A DNA stretch of 64,000 nt from Candidatus Regiella endosymbiont of Tuberolachnus salignus (GCF_964020115.1 NZ_OZ026542.1:1054001-1118000), one strand, 5' to 3'. Counted from the stretch's first letter, positions 19,779-31,683 are shown. The notes: generated from the letters alone by a model not told the origin. Numbers and translations: made by a program.

Positions 19779-21213
19779 CCACCTGTACTCCATTACCGAT
19801 AAACAAGGCGGCAAAATCCGCTTTACCATGACCGCCCCGCAGCGTGACTATTTCACTGGCATGCATACCCGCAATATCATTTTGAAAGCCCGCCAGCTGG
19901 GCTTTACCACCTTGGTCTGTTTGATTCAGCTGGATGCCGCGCTGTTTGAATCAGCCAAATGTGCCTTAATTGCGCATACCTTAAACGATGCTAAACGGTT
20001 GTTTCGCGAGAAGGTAAAATACGCCTACGATAATCTGCCGACACTGTTAAAGCAGGCCAATCCAGCGCGCAATGATTCGGCAGGGGAATTGGTGTTTAGC
20101 AACGGCGGCTCACTGTACATCAGCACCTCTTTTCGCGGCGGCACCTTGCGTTATTTGCATATTTCTGAATTCGGTAAGATTTGCGCCGCGTTTCCCGAAA
20201 AAGCCCGTGAAATTGTCACCGGCGCCTTTGAAGCGGTGGCGACCAAAGGGGTTGTCACCATTGAATCGACTGCCGAGGGGCGGACAGGGTATTTTTTCGA
20301 TTACTGTCAAACGGCAGAAAAAACCTTACTTAGCAACCGCCCCTTAGGGCAGTTGGATTGGAAATTCTTCTTTTTCCCTTGGTGGAAAAACCCGCAGTAT
20401 GCCTTGCCGTTGCGTCGTCCGCTGCCGCGGCGTTTACAGGCTTATTTTAGCGATTTTCAGGCCAAGAACAGGATTACCCTGACAGAGGAACAACAAGCCT
20501 GGTATCACGCCAAAGCATCGACCCTGGGTGAGGACATGATGCGCGAATACCCGTCAATCCCCGCGGAAGCTTTTCAGCAATCGATTGAAGGCGCCTATTA
20601 TACTCATCAGTTTCGTTATCTCTATGAACATCAGCGCATTGGTACCTTACCGGCTAACCCGCACCTGCCGGTGCACACCTTTTGGGATTTAGGCGTGGGT
20701 GATGCCACGGTGATTTGGTTTGTGCGGGAGGTCGGCAGTGAATTTCACCTGATCGACTATTACCAAAACAGCGGTGAAGGCTTGCGGCATTACCTGCAGG
20801 TGCTGAAAGCACGGGCGTATCCGTATGGCGAACACTGGGCACCGCACGATATTGAGCACCGCGAATTTTCCGGAGACGGCAAAACCCGTCGGCAACGGGC
20901 TTATGAAGGCTATGTGCTCGACGGTGACATTTACCGCCTCAATTTTAAAGTGGTGCCGCGACTGAGTATCGATGAAGGCATTGAATCGGTACGGGAAATC
21001 CTGCCGCGCTGTGCCTTTGATAGCGTGACTTGTGAACAGGGGCTGAGTCACCTGGAGCGTTACCGCAAGGCCTGGGATAACCAGCATGGCTGCTGGAAAG
21101 ACAAGCCCTTGCACGATGCCAGCTCCCATGCCGCCGATGCCTTTCGCTATTTTGCTGTCGCCAAACAGAATTGCCGTCTACGCCGCGGGCAGGTGACACC
21201 CTTAAGACTGTAA
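19723..21213 (+). CDS. Terminase large subunit (prophage 1)
   Basis: About 496 residues. GGAAGGGG lies six bases before the ATG at 19723. The ATPase half has a Walker A-like ILKARQLGFTT and Walker B LRYLHISEFGK, then a coupling motif in TIESTAEGRTG. The nuclease half begins HTFWDLGVGDATVIWF, with an acidic metal-binding position, and ends in HDASSHAADAFRYFA. It pumps and cuts phage DNA. The sequence is not related in any obvious way to the P2-type gpP at 38.9 kb, so the two prophages package by different systems. Confidence 0.85.
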   Translation: MAIDPGLKTKLADRLWRLNHLYSITDKQGGKIRFTMTAPQRDYFTGMHTRNIILKARQLGFTTLVCLIQLDAALFESAKCALIAHTLNDAKRLFREKVKYAYDNLPTLLKQANPARNDSAGELVFSNGGSLYISTSFRGGTLRYLHISEFGKICAAFPEKAREIVTGAFEAVATKGVVTIESTAEGRTGYFFDYCQTAEKTLLSNRPLGQLDWKFFFFPWWKNPQYALPLRRPLPRRLQAYFSDFQAKNRITLTEEQQAWYHAKASTLGEDMMREYPSIPAEAFQQSIEGAYYTHQFRYLYEHQRIGTLPANPHLPVHTFWDLGVGDATVIWFVREVGSEFHLIDYYQNSGEGLRHYLQVLKARAYPYGEHWAPHDIEHREFSGDGKTRRQRAYEGYVLDGDIYRLNFKVVPRLSIDEGIESVREILPRCAFDSVTCEQGLSHLERYRKAWDNQHGCWKDKPLHDASSHAADAFRYFAVAKQNCRLRRGQVTPLRL

Positions 21214-21234
21214 ATCAGGGATGCAGGTTTAACC

Positions 21235-21537
21235 TCAATGATTTTTTGCCTGGGCAGTGAAGGGGACACCTAATGCATCCATGACTTTACGCACTGTCAG
21301 AAAATGTGGATTGGCGCCAGGTTTAAATGCTTTGTACAAATTTTGACGACTTAAGCCGGTTTTCTTGGCAATGTGACCCATTCCGCGTGCCCGAGCCACG
21401 TCAGCCAGCGCACTCAGAAAAACGTCTGGATCGGCGTCTTCGGCAGACAAAGCTAAATAGTGAGCGATGGTCTCATCATCATCGAGCAGTTCAGCGGGAT
21501 CGAAATCATTTAATTCAATACGGGGCGTTTTATTCAT
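21235..21537 (-). CDS. HigA-like antitoxin (addiction module antidote)
   Basis: 100 residues with a Xre-type helix-turn-helix (ARGMGHIAKKTGLSRQNLYKAF, read in two parts, about residues 50-72) and an acidic N-terminus (NDFDPAELLDDDE). This matches the putative addiction-module antidote family that pairs with RelE-like killers. Its start overlaps the toxin stop by four bases, so toxin comes first in the operon. It is inserted on the opposite strand between terminase and portal, as a moron. Confidence 0.75.
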   Translation of the reverse strand: MNKTPRIELNDFDPAELLDDDETIAHYLALSAEDADPDVFLSALADVARARGMGHIAKKTGLSRQNLYKAFKPGANPHFLTVRKVMDALGVPFTAQAKNH

Positions 21538-21842
21538 TTTAGCGTACTCCGTTTAAGCGCTGCCCACAGGGCTTTAGCCTGGGTAATGTCGCGTTGCTGA
21601 TTTTTTTTATCGCCCCCCAATAACAATACGTGGACGATGTCATCTTCACGTGCAAAGTAGATCCGATATCCAGGACCAAAATGAATTCTCATTTCGCTGA
21701 CACCTTCTCCTACCGGGCGTACGTCGCCAATATTGCCCTGCGTAACACGTTTTAAGCGAGTAACGATGTGTGCCTTACCTTGGCTGTCTTTTAGACCTTT
21801 GTACCAAGTAATAAATTTATCGGTTCTTTTTAATCGGATCAT
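21534..21842 (-). CDS. RelE/HigB-like toxin
   Basis: 102 residues when started at the Met of MIRLKRTDKF. The longer frame to 21950 reads into the portal gene's 5' region. Strand pattern and motifs (WYKGLKDSQGKAHIVTRLKR, GYRIYFARED, VLLLGGDKKNQQRDITQAK in pieces) are those of the addiction module killer family, which cleave mRNA on the ribosome. Paired with the HigA-like gene downstream. Confidence 0.75.
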   Translation of the reverse strand: MIRLKRTDKFITWYKGLKDSQGKAHIVTRLKRVTQGNIGDVRPVGEGVSEMRIHFGPGYRIYFAREDDIVHVLLLGGDKKNQQRDITQAKALWAALKRSTLK

Positions 21843-21905
21843 CGGGTGATTGTCTTTCAAAAGAGACATTTTATCAAGAGTACGATGAACGAATAAAGGG
21901 TTATC

Positions 21906-22701
21906 GTGAACATGTGGAACACCATCATGCCAGATATTGCTAGACCCCATCTCGATTACAACAGCTTGCTGGCCGCCTGGGACATTAACGATGCCTTGAT
22001 GGGTGGCACCTTATTTCTGCGGCAGCAGGGCGAGCGCTATTTACCGCGTTGGCCTCATGAAGATAAACAGCGCTACCAACAACGTCTCGCGGTAGCCACA
22101 CTCCTGCCGGCTTACGAGGAAACGCTGAAAAATAACCTGGGGCGGGTATTTTCTGAGCCGACGCAATTAAGTGAGGCCACGCCCGCGGTGATAGTCGATT
22201 ACTGCCACAATATGGATTTGCAGGGCAACCGGCTGGATGTGTGGGCACAGGCGTATTTTAGCCTGGCGCTGCAATACGGCGTGGCGCATGCGTTGGTTGA
22301 TTATCCCCGCGTGGGGGCGCTGAAAACCCGTGCTGAGGAGAAAGCCCGCGGGGCTCGCCCCTATGCGGTGTTGATTAATCCGCGTCAGGTGATTGGCTGG
22401 CAATCGCGCCATTCCGAGGGTCAGTGTCAATTGACGGAACTGCGCATCAAAGAACAGATTGTGGTCGAGACTGCCCCCTATCACCCGCAGAAAATCGAAC
22501 AAATTCGCAAATTGACCCCCGGGCGGGTTGAACTCTACCGTAAAATGACACAGGCCGACGGCGTGGAACGCTGGAGGCTGCATGATAGCTGGGTTACCTC
22601 CTGCCCGGTTATCCCGCTGGTCACGTTGTACAGCAAACGCACCGGGTTTATGTGCGGTGCCCCGCCGCTACTCAATCTGGCGTTACTCAATATCAAACAT
22701 T
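21906..22701 (+). pseudogene. Phage portal-like protein (DUF4055 type), 3' part replaced by IS21 copy 3
   Basis: 265 native residues. GTG at 21906 with AGGG five bases upstream, or the ATG at 21927, could start it. PHLDYNSLLAAWDINDALMGG, YLPRWPHEDKQRYQQR and the GVAHALVDYPRV strand are typical of the DUF4055 proteins encoded after large terminases, thought to be portals. The reading frame enters the IS at 22702 after NIKHL and ends a few codons later. The remaining half of the protein and all head genes are missing. Confidence 0.65.
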
Positions 22702-22789
22702 TGTCAGCGCTAATGATAAAAGACCGTAAATTGCTAATTTAATTTGTCCACTCAAGCCAGAATGCAGTTTCCTTTGTGGTGACAAAGCC

Positions 22790-24777
<1,988 letters not shown>

Positions 24778-24833
24778 CAAAAACTGGACATTTTAAAGTA
24801 GCAAAAAGTGGTCAATCTAAAGTAGCGTTGACA

Positions 24834-25242
24834 CACTGTCTTTGGCCGATATCCCCATCCGGTACAGCTGGGCGCGGTAGTGTTGTAATTGGGCGGTTTC
24901 ACGGCGTTGTTGTTGTTCTAGCTGACTGACCGCTTTCCATTGAGCTGCTAGCGCGTTGGTTTGTTTTTTCGTCGGTGCGGTGACCCCTGACATCGCTTGT
25001 GCCATCCGCTGGGCTTGTAGATGCGCACTGCCTAATTCAGTGGACACTTTTTTCAGCGTGCCTTGCAGTGATTGAAAGGCGGTGAGCTTGCCCCCGGCCG
25101 CATTCAGCCGTTTTAAGGCATCACGGGACGTTTTTACCGCCGTTGCCAGGTGATGATGGCTCGCCTGCATCCGTTTGAGCGGGCGGGTGACTTTGTCTAC
25201 CGCACTCATCACCACCTGAAGTCGGAGCTGTTTATCACTCAT
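24834..25242 (-). pseudogene. P2 gpT-like tail tape measure protein, N-terminal part only
   Basis: The ATG at 25242 (MSDKQLRLQVV) overlaps the E' stop, as in P2. About 136 native residues with the KVTRPLKRMQ segment and long coiled coil are kept before IS21 copy 3 cuts in. P2 gpT has some 800 residues, so over four fifths are lost and tails cannot be made from this copy. Confidence 0.85.
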
Positions 25243-25354
25243 CCCGTCTCTCCCGGCGCCGCAGCGCTTTTTCACGCCAATCCAGTAATTCCGTTAAAGT
25301 CATGTCGAGCATCACGGAGGGCGGCCAGTGAAACAACATCGCAATGTCGGCCAT
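25235..25354 (-). CDS. Tail assembly protein E' (39 residues)
   Basis: The ATG at 25354 opens the 39-codon frame MADIAMLFHWPPSVM ending RRRERRDE. It is mostly expressed as the C-terminal extension of gpE. The stop lies inside the gpT start region. Confidence 0.75.
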   Translation of the reverse strand: MADIAMLFHWPPSVMLDMTLTELLDWREKALRRRERRDE

Positions 25355-25719
25355 CAAGGATCCTACCGTTAATCCGGTTGGAAACTGGACAGCACCGACT
25401 TCGGTAACAAAAAATAAATCAGCTCGACACTGAGGCGATACAAATCGCCCGGATCCAAGGCCATGATGTCACTTTGAGTCAACGACGGCGTGGTCACCCG
25501 CGGAAGCACGATCATCAGGGCATCCACATCGGTTTCTAATAACGCTTGCAATTTTACCCCGCGTAAGGCACCGGCCAGCGGTTTGCGTACGCTGATGTCA
25601 GTAATTCGGGTATCCCCGTGAACGAGCGGGCTATCCAAGGTGACGCTGCGCGCGGTTTTGTTTTTTTCTTCACCGTCGATAATAACCGCGTTCGGTGATT
25701 TCGCTATCGATTTGCTCAT
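25235..25719 (-). CDS. E: Tail assembly protein gpE with -1 frameshift product E+E'
   Basis: The zero-frame protein (25719-25369) has 116 residues (MSKSIAKSPNAV start, YFLLPKSV near the end), somewhat longer than P2 gpE (about 91). At 25408-25414 the minus strand carries the slippery heptamer T-TTT-TTG in the right phase. A -1 shift there continues without a stop through TEVGAVQFP into MADIAMLFHWPPS and ends at 25235, giving the E+E' fusion. E and E+E' act as tape-measure chaperones during tail assembly. Slippery site and overlap are conserved in P2-type phages. Confidence 0.85.
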
Positions 25720-25822
25720 GTTTTATTCCATTAATAGATAAGAATGCGATCAGGCTCGCAAATGACACTGTCATGCTATTGTAAGAAGGCATTGGCCTGG
25801 GAAGATCCGATAAAATAAGCGA

Positions 25823-26338
25823 TCATAATCCAATGGCACGTCGATGTTCTTTGAGCACGTCGACGCCCTCCACGATTTCAATCATATTGAGGGTGTCAAT
25901 TTCGATGATCACCTTGTGATTAAGGGTTAATTTGTAATAGGTATTTTTGGATGCAATTTTGGTTTGGGAGTTGTCGCCCTGTTTGTAATCGCCACTGTCA
26001 ATTTCCTGATGACGCCCGCGTGTCACCACTTCAATCTGAGTGATGTCCCCGGTATCATCGCGTTGCAGAGAGCCGGCGAAGCGCAGTTGCACGCCGTCAA
26101 TTTTGGCACAGCCCCATTGTCGATACACTTGGGCTTCGACGCCGCCCAGCGTCCATTCCATGTCTATCGCGCCTTCTTCCAGACCGAGATCAATTTTGGC
26201 GCTGCCGTTCATGCCGCCCCCGCGATAGGCTTCCAGTTGGCGTACCAGTTTGGGTAAGGTAATGGATTCGACGACACCTTGGTAATTATCGCCGTCGTTA
26301 AACAGGTTAAAATATTTAAGTTTGCGTGGTAATGCCAT
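25823..26338 (-). CDS. FII: Major tail tube protein gpFII
   Basis: 171 residues, the P2 length (172). MALPRKLKYFNLF at the start, LPKLVRQLEAYRGGGM and YKLTLNHKVIIEIDTLNMIE at the end are family signatures. It polymerises into the inner tube of the contractile tail. It lies 12 bases downstream of the sheath gene. Confidence 0.92.
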   Translation of the reverse strand: MALPRKLKYFNLFNDGDNYQGVVESITLPKLVRQLEAYRGGGMNGSAKIDLGLEEGAIDMEWTLGGVEAQVYRQWGCAKIDGVQLRFAGSLQRDDTGDITQIEVVTRGRHQEIDSGDYKQGDNSQTKIASKNTYYKLTLNHKVIIEIDTLNMIEIVEGVDVLKEHRRAIGL

Positions 26339-26350
26339 GCTCTTTTCTCC

Positions 26351-27520
26351 TTACGCGCCCTGTTGTGCCAAGTTGATAAGATAACGATCAGTAATACGTT
26401 GCCGCAATGTTAGATTTTCTAACGGCGGCACCGGCGTGTAATCGTAATCAATCACCAATCTGCCGGCTTTGAGGGCATCTTTGTCATTGACGCTGTCATC
26501 AAACCAGCAGTGGCCGTCGATAAGATACCCCGCCGATTTTAGCGCCCGAAAGGTGGCGCTGATGCCTTCGACCACATCCTTGATTAAGGAGGGGTGGATC
26601 GGTTTGCCCATCGCCCACAGATGAGCGTTCGCTAAGGTATCGGCCAGCACGTGCGCGGTGCGGGTGTAGTTTTCAAACTGAAACAGCGGATCATCGGAGC
26701 AGGTACGCGAGCCCCAAAAGCGGTAGCCGTCTTGGCGGATCAGCGTGGTAACGGCATGTTGATTCAATATATTGGCCTCGGTGGCGGGGTTTTGCAGATC
26801 CCAATAGACATCGGCTGAAATGCCGGTCACCCCGTTAACACCGACGTTGGAGAGGGTTTTATGCCAGCCGGTGTGTTGGTCAATTTTCGCGCGCAGACCG
26901 AGCGCCCGTGCGGTTGCCCAGGCGGTGTTTTCTGTCTTGGTCACCGTATCCCAGCTGAGAAAATCCGGCCAAATCAACATGGCTTCACGTTGATTAAAAT
27001 TTTTGCGGTAGTTCAGTGCCTCATCGCTCGTTTTGCAGCCATAGGCACTGAGGTAAGCGAATGCGCGCAGGCTCTGCGCAATGGACAACAATTTCGTTGC
27101 TACGGCGGGGGTATCATGCCCCGGCACACCGAGAATACGCGGTTTGACGCCACATTGACCTTGGGCAGCGAGCAGGGCGGGCAGGCCGGTTTTGCGCCCC
27201 TCAGGGGTGGTGCCGCCAATGATATTGGTGGTGGTTTCGGCCTCACTTTCCCCTTGTGCCACCCGGACGACCACGGTAACCGGCTGAATTTGATCGCCAA
27301 TGGCCTCGAGCGCACGGGCTAAGGTGCCGGTTTCACCCGCTTTGCCACTGGCCGTGAGCACATCGGTGAGCAGAACCGGGGTATTGAGTGGAAAGGCAGT
27401 GACATCGGCATCGTCAGCGGTGCAGACCATGCCTACAATGGCGGTGCTAACAGGGGTAATGGGGCGGGTGCCTTCGTTGATTTCTTGTACACTGACACCA
27501 TGGTGATAAAGTGGCGGCAT
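26351..27520 (-). CDS. FI: Tail sheath protein gpFI
   Basis: 389 residues (P2: 396). YHHGVSVQEINEGTRPI at the N-terminus and the late FRALKSAGYLIDG and LRQRITDRYLINLA elements identify a contractile-tail sheath subunit. A middle FWGSRTCSDDPLFQFENYTR segment matches the conserved sheath core. It looks intact. Confidence 0.93.
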   Translation of the reverse strand: MPPLYHHGVSVQEINEGTRPITPVSTAIVGMVCTADDADVTAFPLNTPVLLTDVLTASGKAGETGTLARALEAIGDQIQPVTVVVRVAQGESEAETTTNIIGGTTPEGRKTGLPALLAAQGQCGVKPRILGVPGHDTPAVATKLLSIAQSLRAFAYLSAYGCKTSDEALNYRKNFNQREAMLIWPDFLSWDTVTKTENTAWATARALGLRAKIDQHTGWHKTLSNVGVNGVTGISADVYWDLQNPATEANILNQHAVTTLIRQDGYRFWGSRTCSDDPLFQFENYTRTAHVLADTLANAHLWAMGKPIHPSLIKDVVEGISATFRALKSAGYLIDGHCWFDDSVNDKDALKAGRLVIDYDYTPVPPLENLTLRQRITDRYLINLAQQGA

Positions 27521-27615
27521 TGAGCGGATCTCCAGTTACGATTTCCGCTAGTGTGCCGGGTTTTGTCGCTGAGCGCAGGGGGTTCCGGGTGTGTGGAGCG
27601 TGGGACACTGTCATC

Positions 27616-27741
27616 TATACCCTTCGCCTTTCAAGTTACGGCTTTGTTGTCTGCGGGTGCTCACCGAATCACGTAGTATGTCTACGCTCATCGGTCTCAC
27701 CCCCTGGCTGCCTTGCCGTAACTCGAAATTCATTGGGTATA
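27616..27741 (-). repeat. MITE-like repeat copy 6 (subfamily B), between FI and the fibre assembly gene
   Basis: From TATACCCTTCGCCTTTCAAG to ATTCATTGGGTATA. It sits in the tail operon between genes and might affect transcript stability but breaks no gene. Confidence 0.8.
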
Positions 27742-27780
27742 TCCGGCTTTTACTGACTTTGCTGCATCAGAAAAAAGTGA

Positions 27781-28407
27781 TCACGCTACCGTAGCGTGAA
27801 CAGGCGGCCAGGTCGGCACCACATAGCCGTTATTGACGGCTTCAATCAATAGCCAGTGCGGCAGGTCTGGAAGCGCAATCAACGGCCAGTTTGCTTGCGT
27901 TGGCCAGGCTTTATAGGCCGCGCGTACTGCCATTAACTCGCCCCGTTGTTCAGGCGTGAGGGGGCGATCTTCAATAGAGTAGTCAATCAGCGTCAGTCCA
28001 TCAGTGGCGATGATAAAGGCATTGCGATAACGGCGCGCGGCGGCGGCCAGTTTATCCTTATCAAGAACCCAGCCGGTGCCGTTCCAGTGGTCAAAGGGGC
28101 TCGAGGGCTTTTGCAAGGTGATTTCTGCGTCTAATGCCCCTATCGCTGTCATCAAAAAGGCGTGGCCGGTTTTGATGTGATAAACCCTTTTCCCGCGATG
28201 ATCGTCCACTTTTTTCCATTGCTCACCGTCAAATACCGCAACAACCCCCTCCATCAAAGGCGGTGGGGCATTTTCGGTGCAGTACTGGGGTAATCCGGTA
28301 TGCGCCGGGATAAAAACTTCTTTTTGGCCGCAATATTCTCCGGTTTCTGCCGCGTAATGATACAGGCTAAGGAGGCGATCATGCTCTGAAAAAGAAAAGG
28401 GATTCAT
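27781..28407 (-). CDS. Tail fibre assembly chaperone (gpG/Tfa-like)
   Basis: 208 residues. The stop-start overlap with the fibre gene is four bases. The N-terminal part includes [17 protein letters not shown] and a [19 protein letters not shown] segment, then a C-terminal helical bundle with [19 protein letters not shown] and [20 protein letters not shown]. This layout is found in Tfa/G-type chaperones that help fibre trimers fold. Confidence 0.8.
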   Translation of the reverse strand: MNPFSFSEHDRLLSLYHYAAETGEYCGQKEVFIPAHTGLPQYCTENAPPPLMEGVVAVFDGEQWKKVDDHRGKRVYHIKTGHAFLMTAIGALDAEITLQKPSSPFDHWNGTGWVLDKDKLAAAARRYRNAFIIATDGLTLIDYSIEDRPLTPEQRGELMAVRAAYKAWPTQANWPLIALPDLPHWLLIEAVNNGYVVPTWPPVHATVA

Positions 28408-29834
28408 GCTAACCTCAGAATGTAGTTAAAGGCGATATTTTTTACGGTGGTTTCCGCGTTACCGTCACCCTTAATGTGAATGACATGGGAATGAGCACCG
28501 AGAGCAACCCTGTGGTTATGCGCGCCAATGCCGACAGTATGGTGATGTGCGCCAATACCCACCGTATGATGGTGTGCGCCAATGCCAACGGTATGACTGT
28601 GCGCCCCGGCTGAAGCCGATTGAGGCCAAGAAAACACCTCACTGGTATAGTCATCCCCTGAGGCATAGATATAGTTTCCCCTGTCCATATTGTGTCCCTG
28701 CGGAACACCGTGGGTATGGGCACCGGCGATGTTGGTTCCTTTGGTGCCATAATCAAAGTGGCTGGTTGTTTTTGTTCCGTAATCAAATGATGCGCTGGTT
28801 TTCGTGCCGTAATCGAACTGACTGACTGTTTTTGTCCCCAGATCAGTGCTAGCAACGCTAGCGTGGTGGCTATGGTGTTTATTGCCATCTTGTTCTTGCG
28901 ACAAACTCTTACGACTGGCCGGTTTGCCTTTTATCGTCCAGCCACGCATATCCGGGATAACCCCGTTAGGATAGGCTTTCGCTAACAACGGGTAGTGCGC
29001 GGTATTGAAAGTTTGCCCGACCATCAAGGCGTAGCCGGGCGGTATCCACTCGAGTGGCCAAGGCATCGGCATCCCCACGGGAACCAGATTATTGCTGATC
29101 CCCAAATGGGTGAGAAAGTGGAGTTTATTAGGAATGTCTGCGCCATTGAGCGCTTTGGTCAGTTTAGTATTGGCGTTGTTATTGGCATCACGGGCTAATT
29201 GATAAGCGGTCTTGACTGCTTTGGGGGTCGCAGCGTGCGTTTCACTGTCGCTGTCGGTAGCACTGCTGAGAATAACAAACCCTTTTTCTTTTTTACTGGC
29301 ATCGGGATGGTTGCGTGATTTTTCATGTACTGACAGTAAATTATCCACATAGGCTTTGACTTCAATCAGCTTATCATCCACATGGCGACGGGTCGCCACC
29401 ACCACTGAAGGATCGATTTTGAGTGTGATGGCCGCCGTGCTACTGACAATCAGTACCATACGCAAGGTTTGTGTACGACCACTGCCTTGCTGAATTTGCG
29501 GTTTGTAGGTTTCGGGGCAATTGGCCAAGGCAATAAGCGTCCCGTCGTGGTCAAATAAGCCGATTTCTCGGATCCACCATCCCCCGTCGGCGGCGGGGAT
29601 CACTTGTTCGGCAATCAGTTGATGGGGGTTAATGGGGTCGATGCTCAGCGAATTGAGCGCCGCGCGGCGGTGCTCATTGATAAGTTGGGTTTGACGCGGA
29701 TCGGGTGTGGGTAAGCTCCCCCCACCGTCGCCGACCGCCATGTGTGTTATTTTTAACGGTATCCCCAATGCCGTCGCATTGGCCAGTTTGGCGGCGCCCT
29801 GATGGGTGATGACAGCATAAAATTTTTCGTTCAT
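28404..29834 (-). CDS. H: Tail fibre protein gpH-like
   Basis: 476 residues. The N-terminal baseplate-attachment domain ([32 protein letters not shown]) is strongly P2-type. A tail-tip domain follows ([19 protein letters not shown]). Three tandem copies of the FDYGTKT-type heptad lie about residues 338-362. The C-terminal part has at least five GAHxH-type units ([16 protein letters not shown] twice, GAHNHRV, GAHSHVI), where His-X-His pairs in a trimer can bind metal as in T4 and lambda-family fibre shafts. It is shorter than P2 gpH (about 669), so the shaft is compressed. It determines host binding. Confidence 0.85.
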   Translation of the reverse strand: MNEKFYAVITHQGAAKLANATALGIPLKITHMAVGDGGGSLPTPDPRQTQLINEHRRAALNSLSIDPINPHQLIAEQVIPAADGGWWIREIGLFDHDGTLIALANCPETYKPQIQQGSGRTQTLRMVLIVSSTAAITLKIDPSVVVATRRHVDDKLIEVKAYVDNLLSVHEKSRNHPDASKKEKGFVILSSATDSDSETHAATPKAVKTAYQLARDANNNANTKLTKALNGADIPNKLHFLTHLGISNNLVPVGMPMPWPLEWIPPGYALMVGQTFNTAHYPLLAKAYPNGVIPDMRGWTIKGKPASRKSLSQEQDGNKHHSHHASVASTDLGTKTVSQFDYGTKTSASFDYGTKTTSHFDYGTKGTNIAGAHTHGVPQGHNMDRGNYIYASGDDYTSEVFSWPQSASAGAHSHTVGIGAHHHTVGIGAHHHTVGIGAHNHRVALGAHSHVIHIKGDGNAETTVKNIAFNYILRLA

Positions 29835-29892
29835 GAAGTGATACTCAGATAGTCAATTAAATGGACAGCGCCGCCGCGGTACGTGGTACCGG

Positions 29893-30438
29893 TCACGGTA
29901 AGGCGGGGAGGTAGGGATACACCGTGAGTTCATCCCCCTCATAGCAGGCGGCACCCACATAGGCGGAGCCCGAGGTAGCCAGCTGGATGGAGAGGCCAAT
30001 CACGTGACGACTACACGGTTTGGCCTGATCAATCAGGCGTTCCAGTTCGATATACATGGCTTCGGTGATGCCGGTGTCAAGTACGCCGATATCCAGCCGA
30101 AATGTCCCAGGCGGGTCATTATTTTGCCACCACTCGATAACACGGATCAGGTAACCCAGCGGCTCCACCACGCGACGCAGCGCCGCAATGGTGCCTTTGT
30201 GTTTATGCACATAAAAGGCTGCCTTGACCACCGTCCGTTTGGTCTCCTCTGACCAGCTTTCATCCCAGCGATCCACTGACCACGCCCAGGCCAAGTAAGG
30301 CAGTAAGGCGACAGGGCAGCGGTCGGCATCCCACAAGGAGCGCAGGGGAACCGCCATATCACTCAAGCCCGCACAAGCTTGCGCCGCCGCGATTTCTACT
30401 GCCGAGGAGCCCGGCGGCAGTAAGCTGTTATTCATCAC
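29893..30438 (-). CDS. I: Baseplate protein gpI
   Basis: 181 residues (P2: 176). SLLPPGSSAVEIAAAQACA start, LPYLAWAWSVDRWDESWSE and LRRVVEPLGYLIRVIEWW are family hallmarks. It is a baseplate wedge component linking fibres to the baseplate. Overlaps gpJ by 11 bases. Confidence 0.92.
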   Translation of the reverse strand: MMNNSLLPPGSSAVEIAAAQACAGLSDMAVPLRSLWDADRCPVALLPYLAWAWSVDRWDESWSEETKRTVVKAAFYVHKHKGTIAALRRVVEPLGYLIRVIEWWQNNDPPGTFRLDIGVLDTGITEAMYIELERLIDQAKPCSRHVIGLSIQLATSGSAYVGAACYEGDELTVYPYLPALP

Positions 30439-31336
30439 AACCGCCTAGGGTTAAGCGATAACTGCGGCAATAGGCGGCTTGCGTTTTATCCAAGATCACA
30501 TCACGCAAGGGTGCCGCCAGAACTACCCGCTGTACCCCCTCAACATGCAGCGCCCCATAAATCGCCGACAAGCGGATATCACGCCCTAAACGCCGTTGGG
30601 CGTTGACGTAAGCCTTGAGTCGATTTTCAGCCGCCGCGCGGATCGGTTCAGCTTCGGGGGTAGGGTAGAGGGTCAATGTGGCGTCAATGCGGTAATCGAT
30701 AATGGTGGCCGATTGGACGGTCAGGCGATCGGCCACCGGGCGGATATTTTCATCATTGAGTGCGGCGTTAACCCGGGCTAACAGGTCTGCGGACGCCGCA
30801 CCGTTATTTTCTCGCGATAAGACCGTGAGGGTGACGCAAGCGGGTGAGGGGCTGATTGCTGAGGCATCGGCTACCCGACCATCCGCACTGCGGGCATGAA
30901 ATTCGTAAGCACCGCGGGGGCCGGCTACGCTGAAGCCTTCAAAAGCTTGTTGAATACGGAGGCGAAAATCGCTATCACTTTCGGTGAGTGCGGCACGCGG
31001 CGGGATCGCGTCAGGTTTCGCCGCGTGCAGCGTCAAGCGTTTCACCTGGTAATTGGCACCCAGCTGATCCAAATCGGCGCCTTTGGCATAGGCTAACATT
31101 GTCGCCTGCGCGGCATCGTTAATCCGTTGACGTAACACTAATTCACGGTACGTGCTTTCTTGCAGCAGTTTGGTGATAGGCTCGGATTCATAGTTGAGCG
31201 TTCGGCTGAGCGCCGCCTGCTGCGGCGGGGGCGATAGGGCAATAAACGTTGCTTTACGCTGCTTGAAGAGCGTTTCAAAATCGAGTGGCTCCACGACCTG
31301 CGGTGCCGGCAGTAAGCTTAAATCCAGGCTGGGCAT
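30428..31336 (-). CDS. J: Baseplate wedge protein gpJ
   Basis: 302 residues, equal to P2 gpJ. It carries the baseplate J-like domain with SDFRLRIQQAFEGFSVAGPRGAY (in pieces) and a VADRLTVQSATIIDYRIDATL strand region. The start codon overlaps the gpW stop by one base, so translation is coupled. Confidence 0.93.
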   Translation of the reverse strand: MPSLDLSLLPAPQVVEPLDFETLFKQRKATFIALSPPPQQAALSRTLNYESEPITKLLQESTYRELVLRQRINDAAQATMLAYAKGADLDQLGANYQVKRLTLHAAKPDAIPPRAALTESDSDFRLRIQQAFEGFSVAGPRGAYEFHARSADGRVADASAISPSPACVTLTVLSRENNGAASADLLARVNAALNDENIRPVADRLTVQSATIIDYRIDATLTLYPTPEAEPIRAAAENRLKAYVNAQRRLGRDIRLSAIYGALHVEGVQRVVLAAPLRDVILDKTQAAYCRSYRLTLGGCDE

Positions 31337-31683
31337 TATTGTCCTCCTATCGGCAATGAGAGCGTAAAAGGCACGCCGCTATCGCGTTGATGACCGCTGA
31401 GGTCGATTTGCATGTTGCCGTTGATAGCCGAGGTAAGGGTAATGGCGTTTAATGTGATGCGGTTTTCCCAGCGTAATAGGGCACTGTAAATCGCCGCCTT
31501 CATTTTAAGCTGGAGTGTGGGACTTTGCGGGTTGTCGATCAGGCGAGAGAGCAGCGATCCGTAATCCCGGCGCATCACACGGGAGCCGAGCGGGGTGATT
31601 AAAATGTCGTTGATCGATTGACGAAGATGTGCCCTGTCGCTGATCGCGTTGCCACTGTGGCGGTGCATGCCAAGATAAGTCAT
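31336..31683 (-). CDS. W: Baseplate protein gpW (gp25-like)
   Basis: 115 residues. The gp25-like core includes LRQSINDILITPLGSRVMRR and YGSLLSRLIDNP, which form the wedge that triggers sheath contraction. Same length as P2 gpW. Confidence 0.92.
   Translation of the reverse strand: MTYLGMHRHSGNAISDRAHLRQSINDILITPLGSRVMRRDYGSLLSRLIDNPQSPTLQLKMKAAIYSALLRWENRITLNAITLTSAINGNMQIDLSGHQRDSGVPFTLSLPIGGQ

Larger units (their letters stand above)
15917..22701 (+). mobile_element. Prophage 1 remnant
   Basis: The lysis cassette, KilA-N gene, small and large terminase and DUF4055-type portal all run on the plus strand in the usual order. Everything downstream of the portal is missing at IS21 copy 3, and no integrase or repressor is present. 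The left limit within 15.9-16.7 kb is uncertain. Confidence 0.7.
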
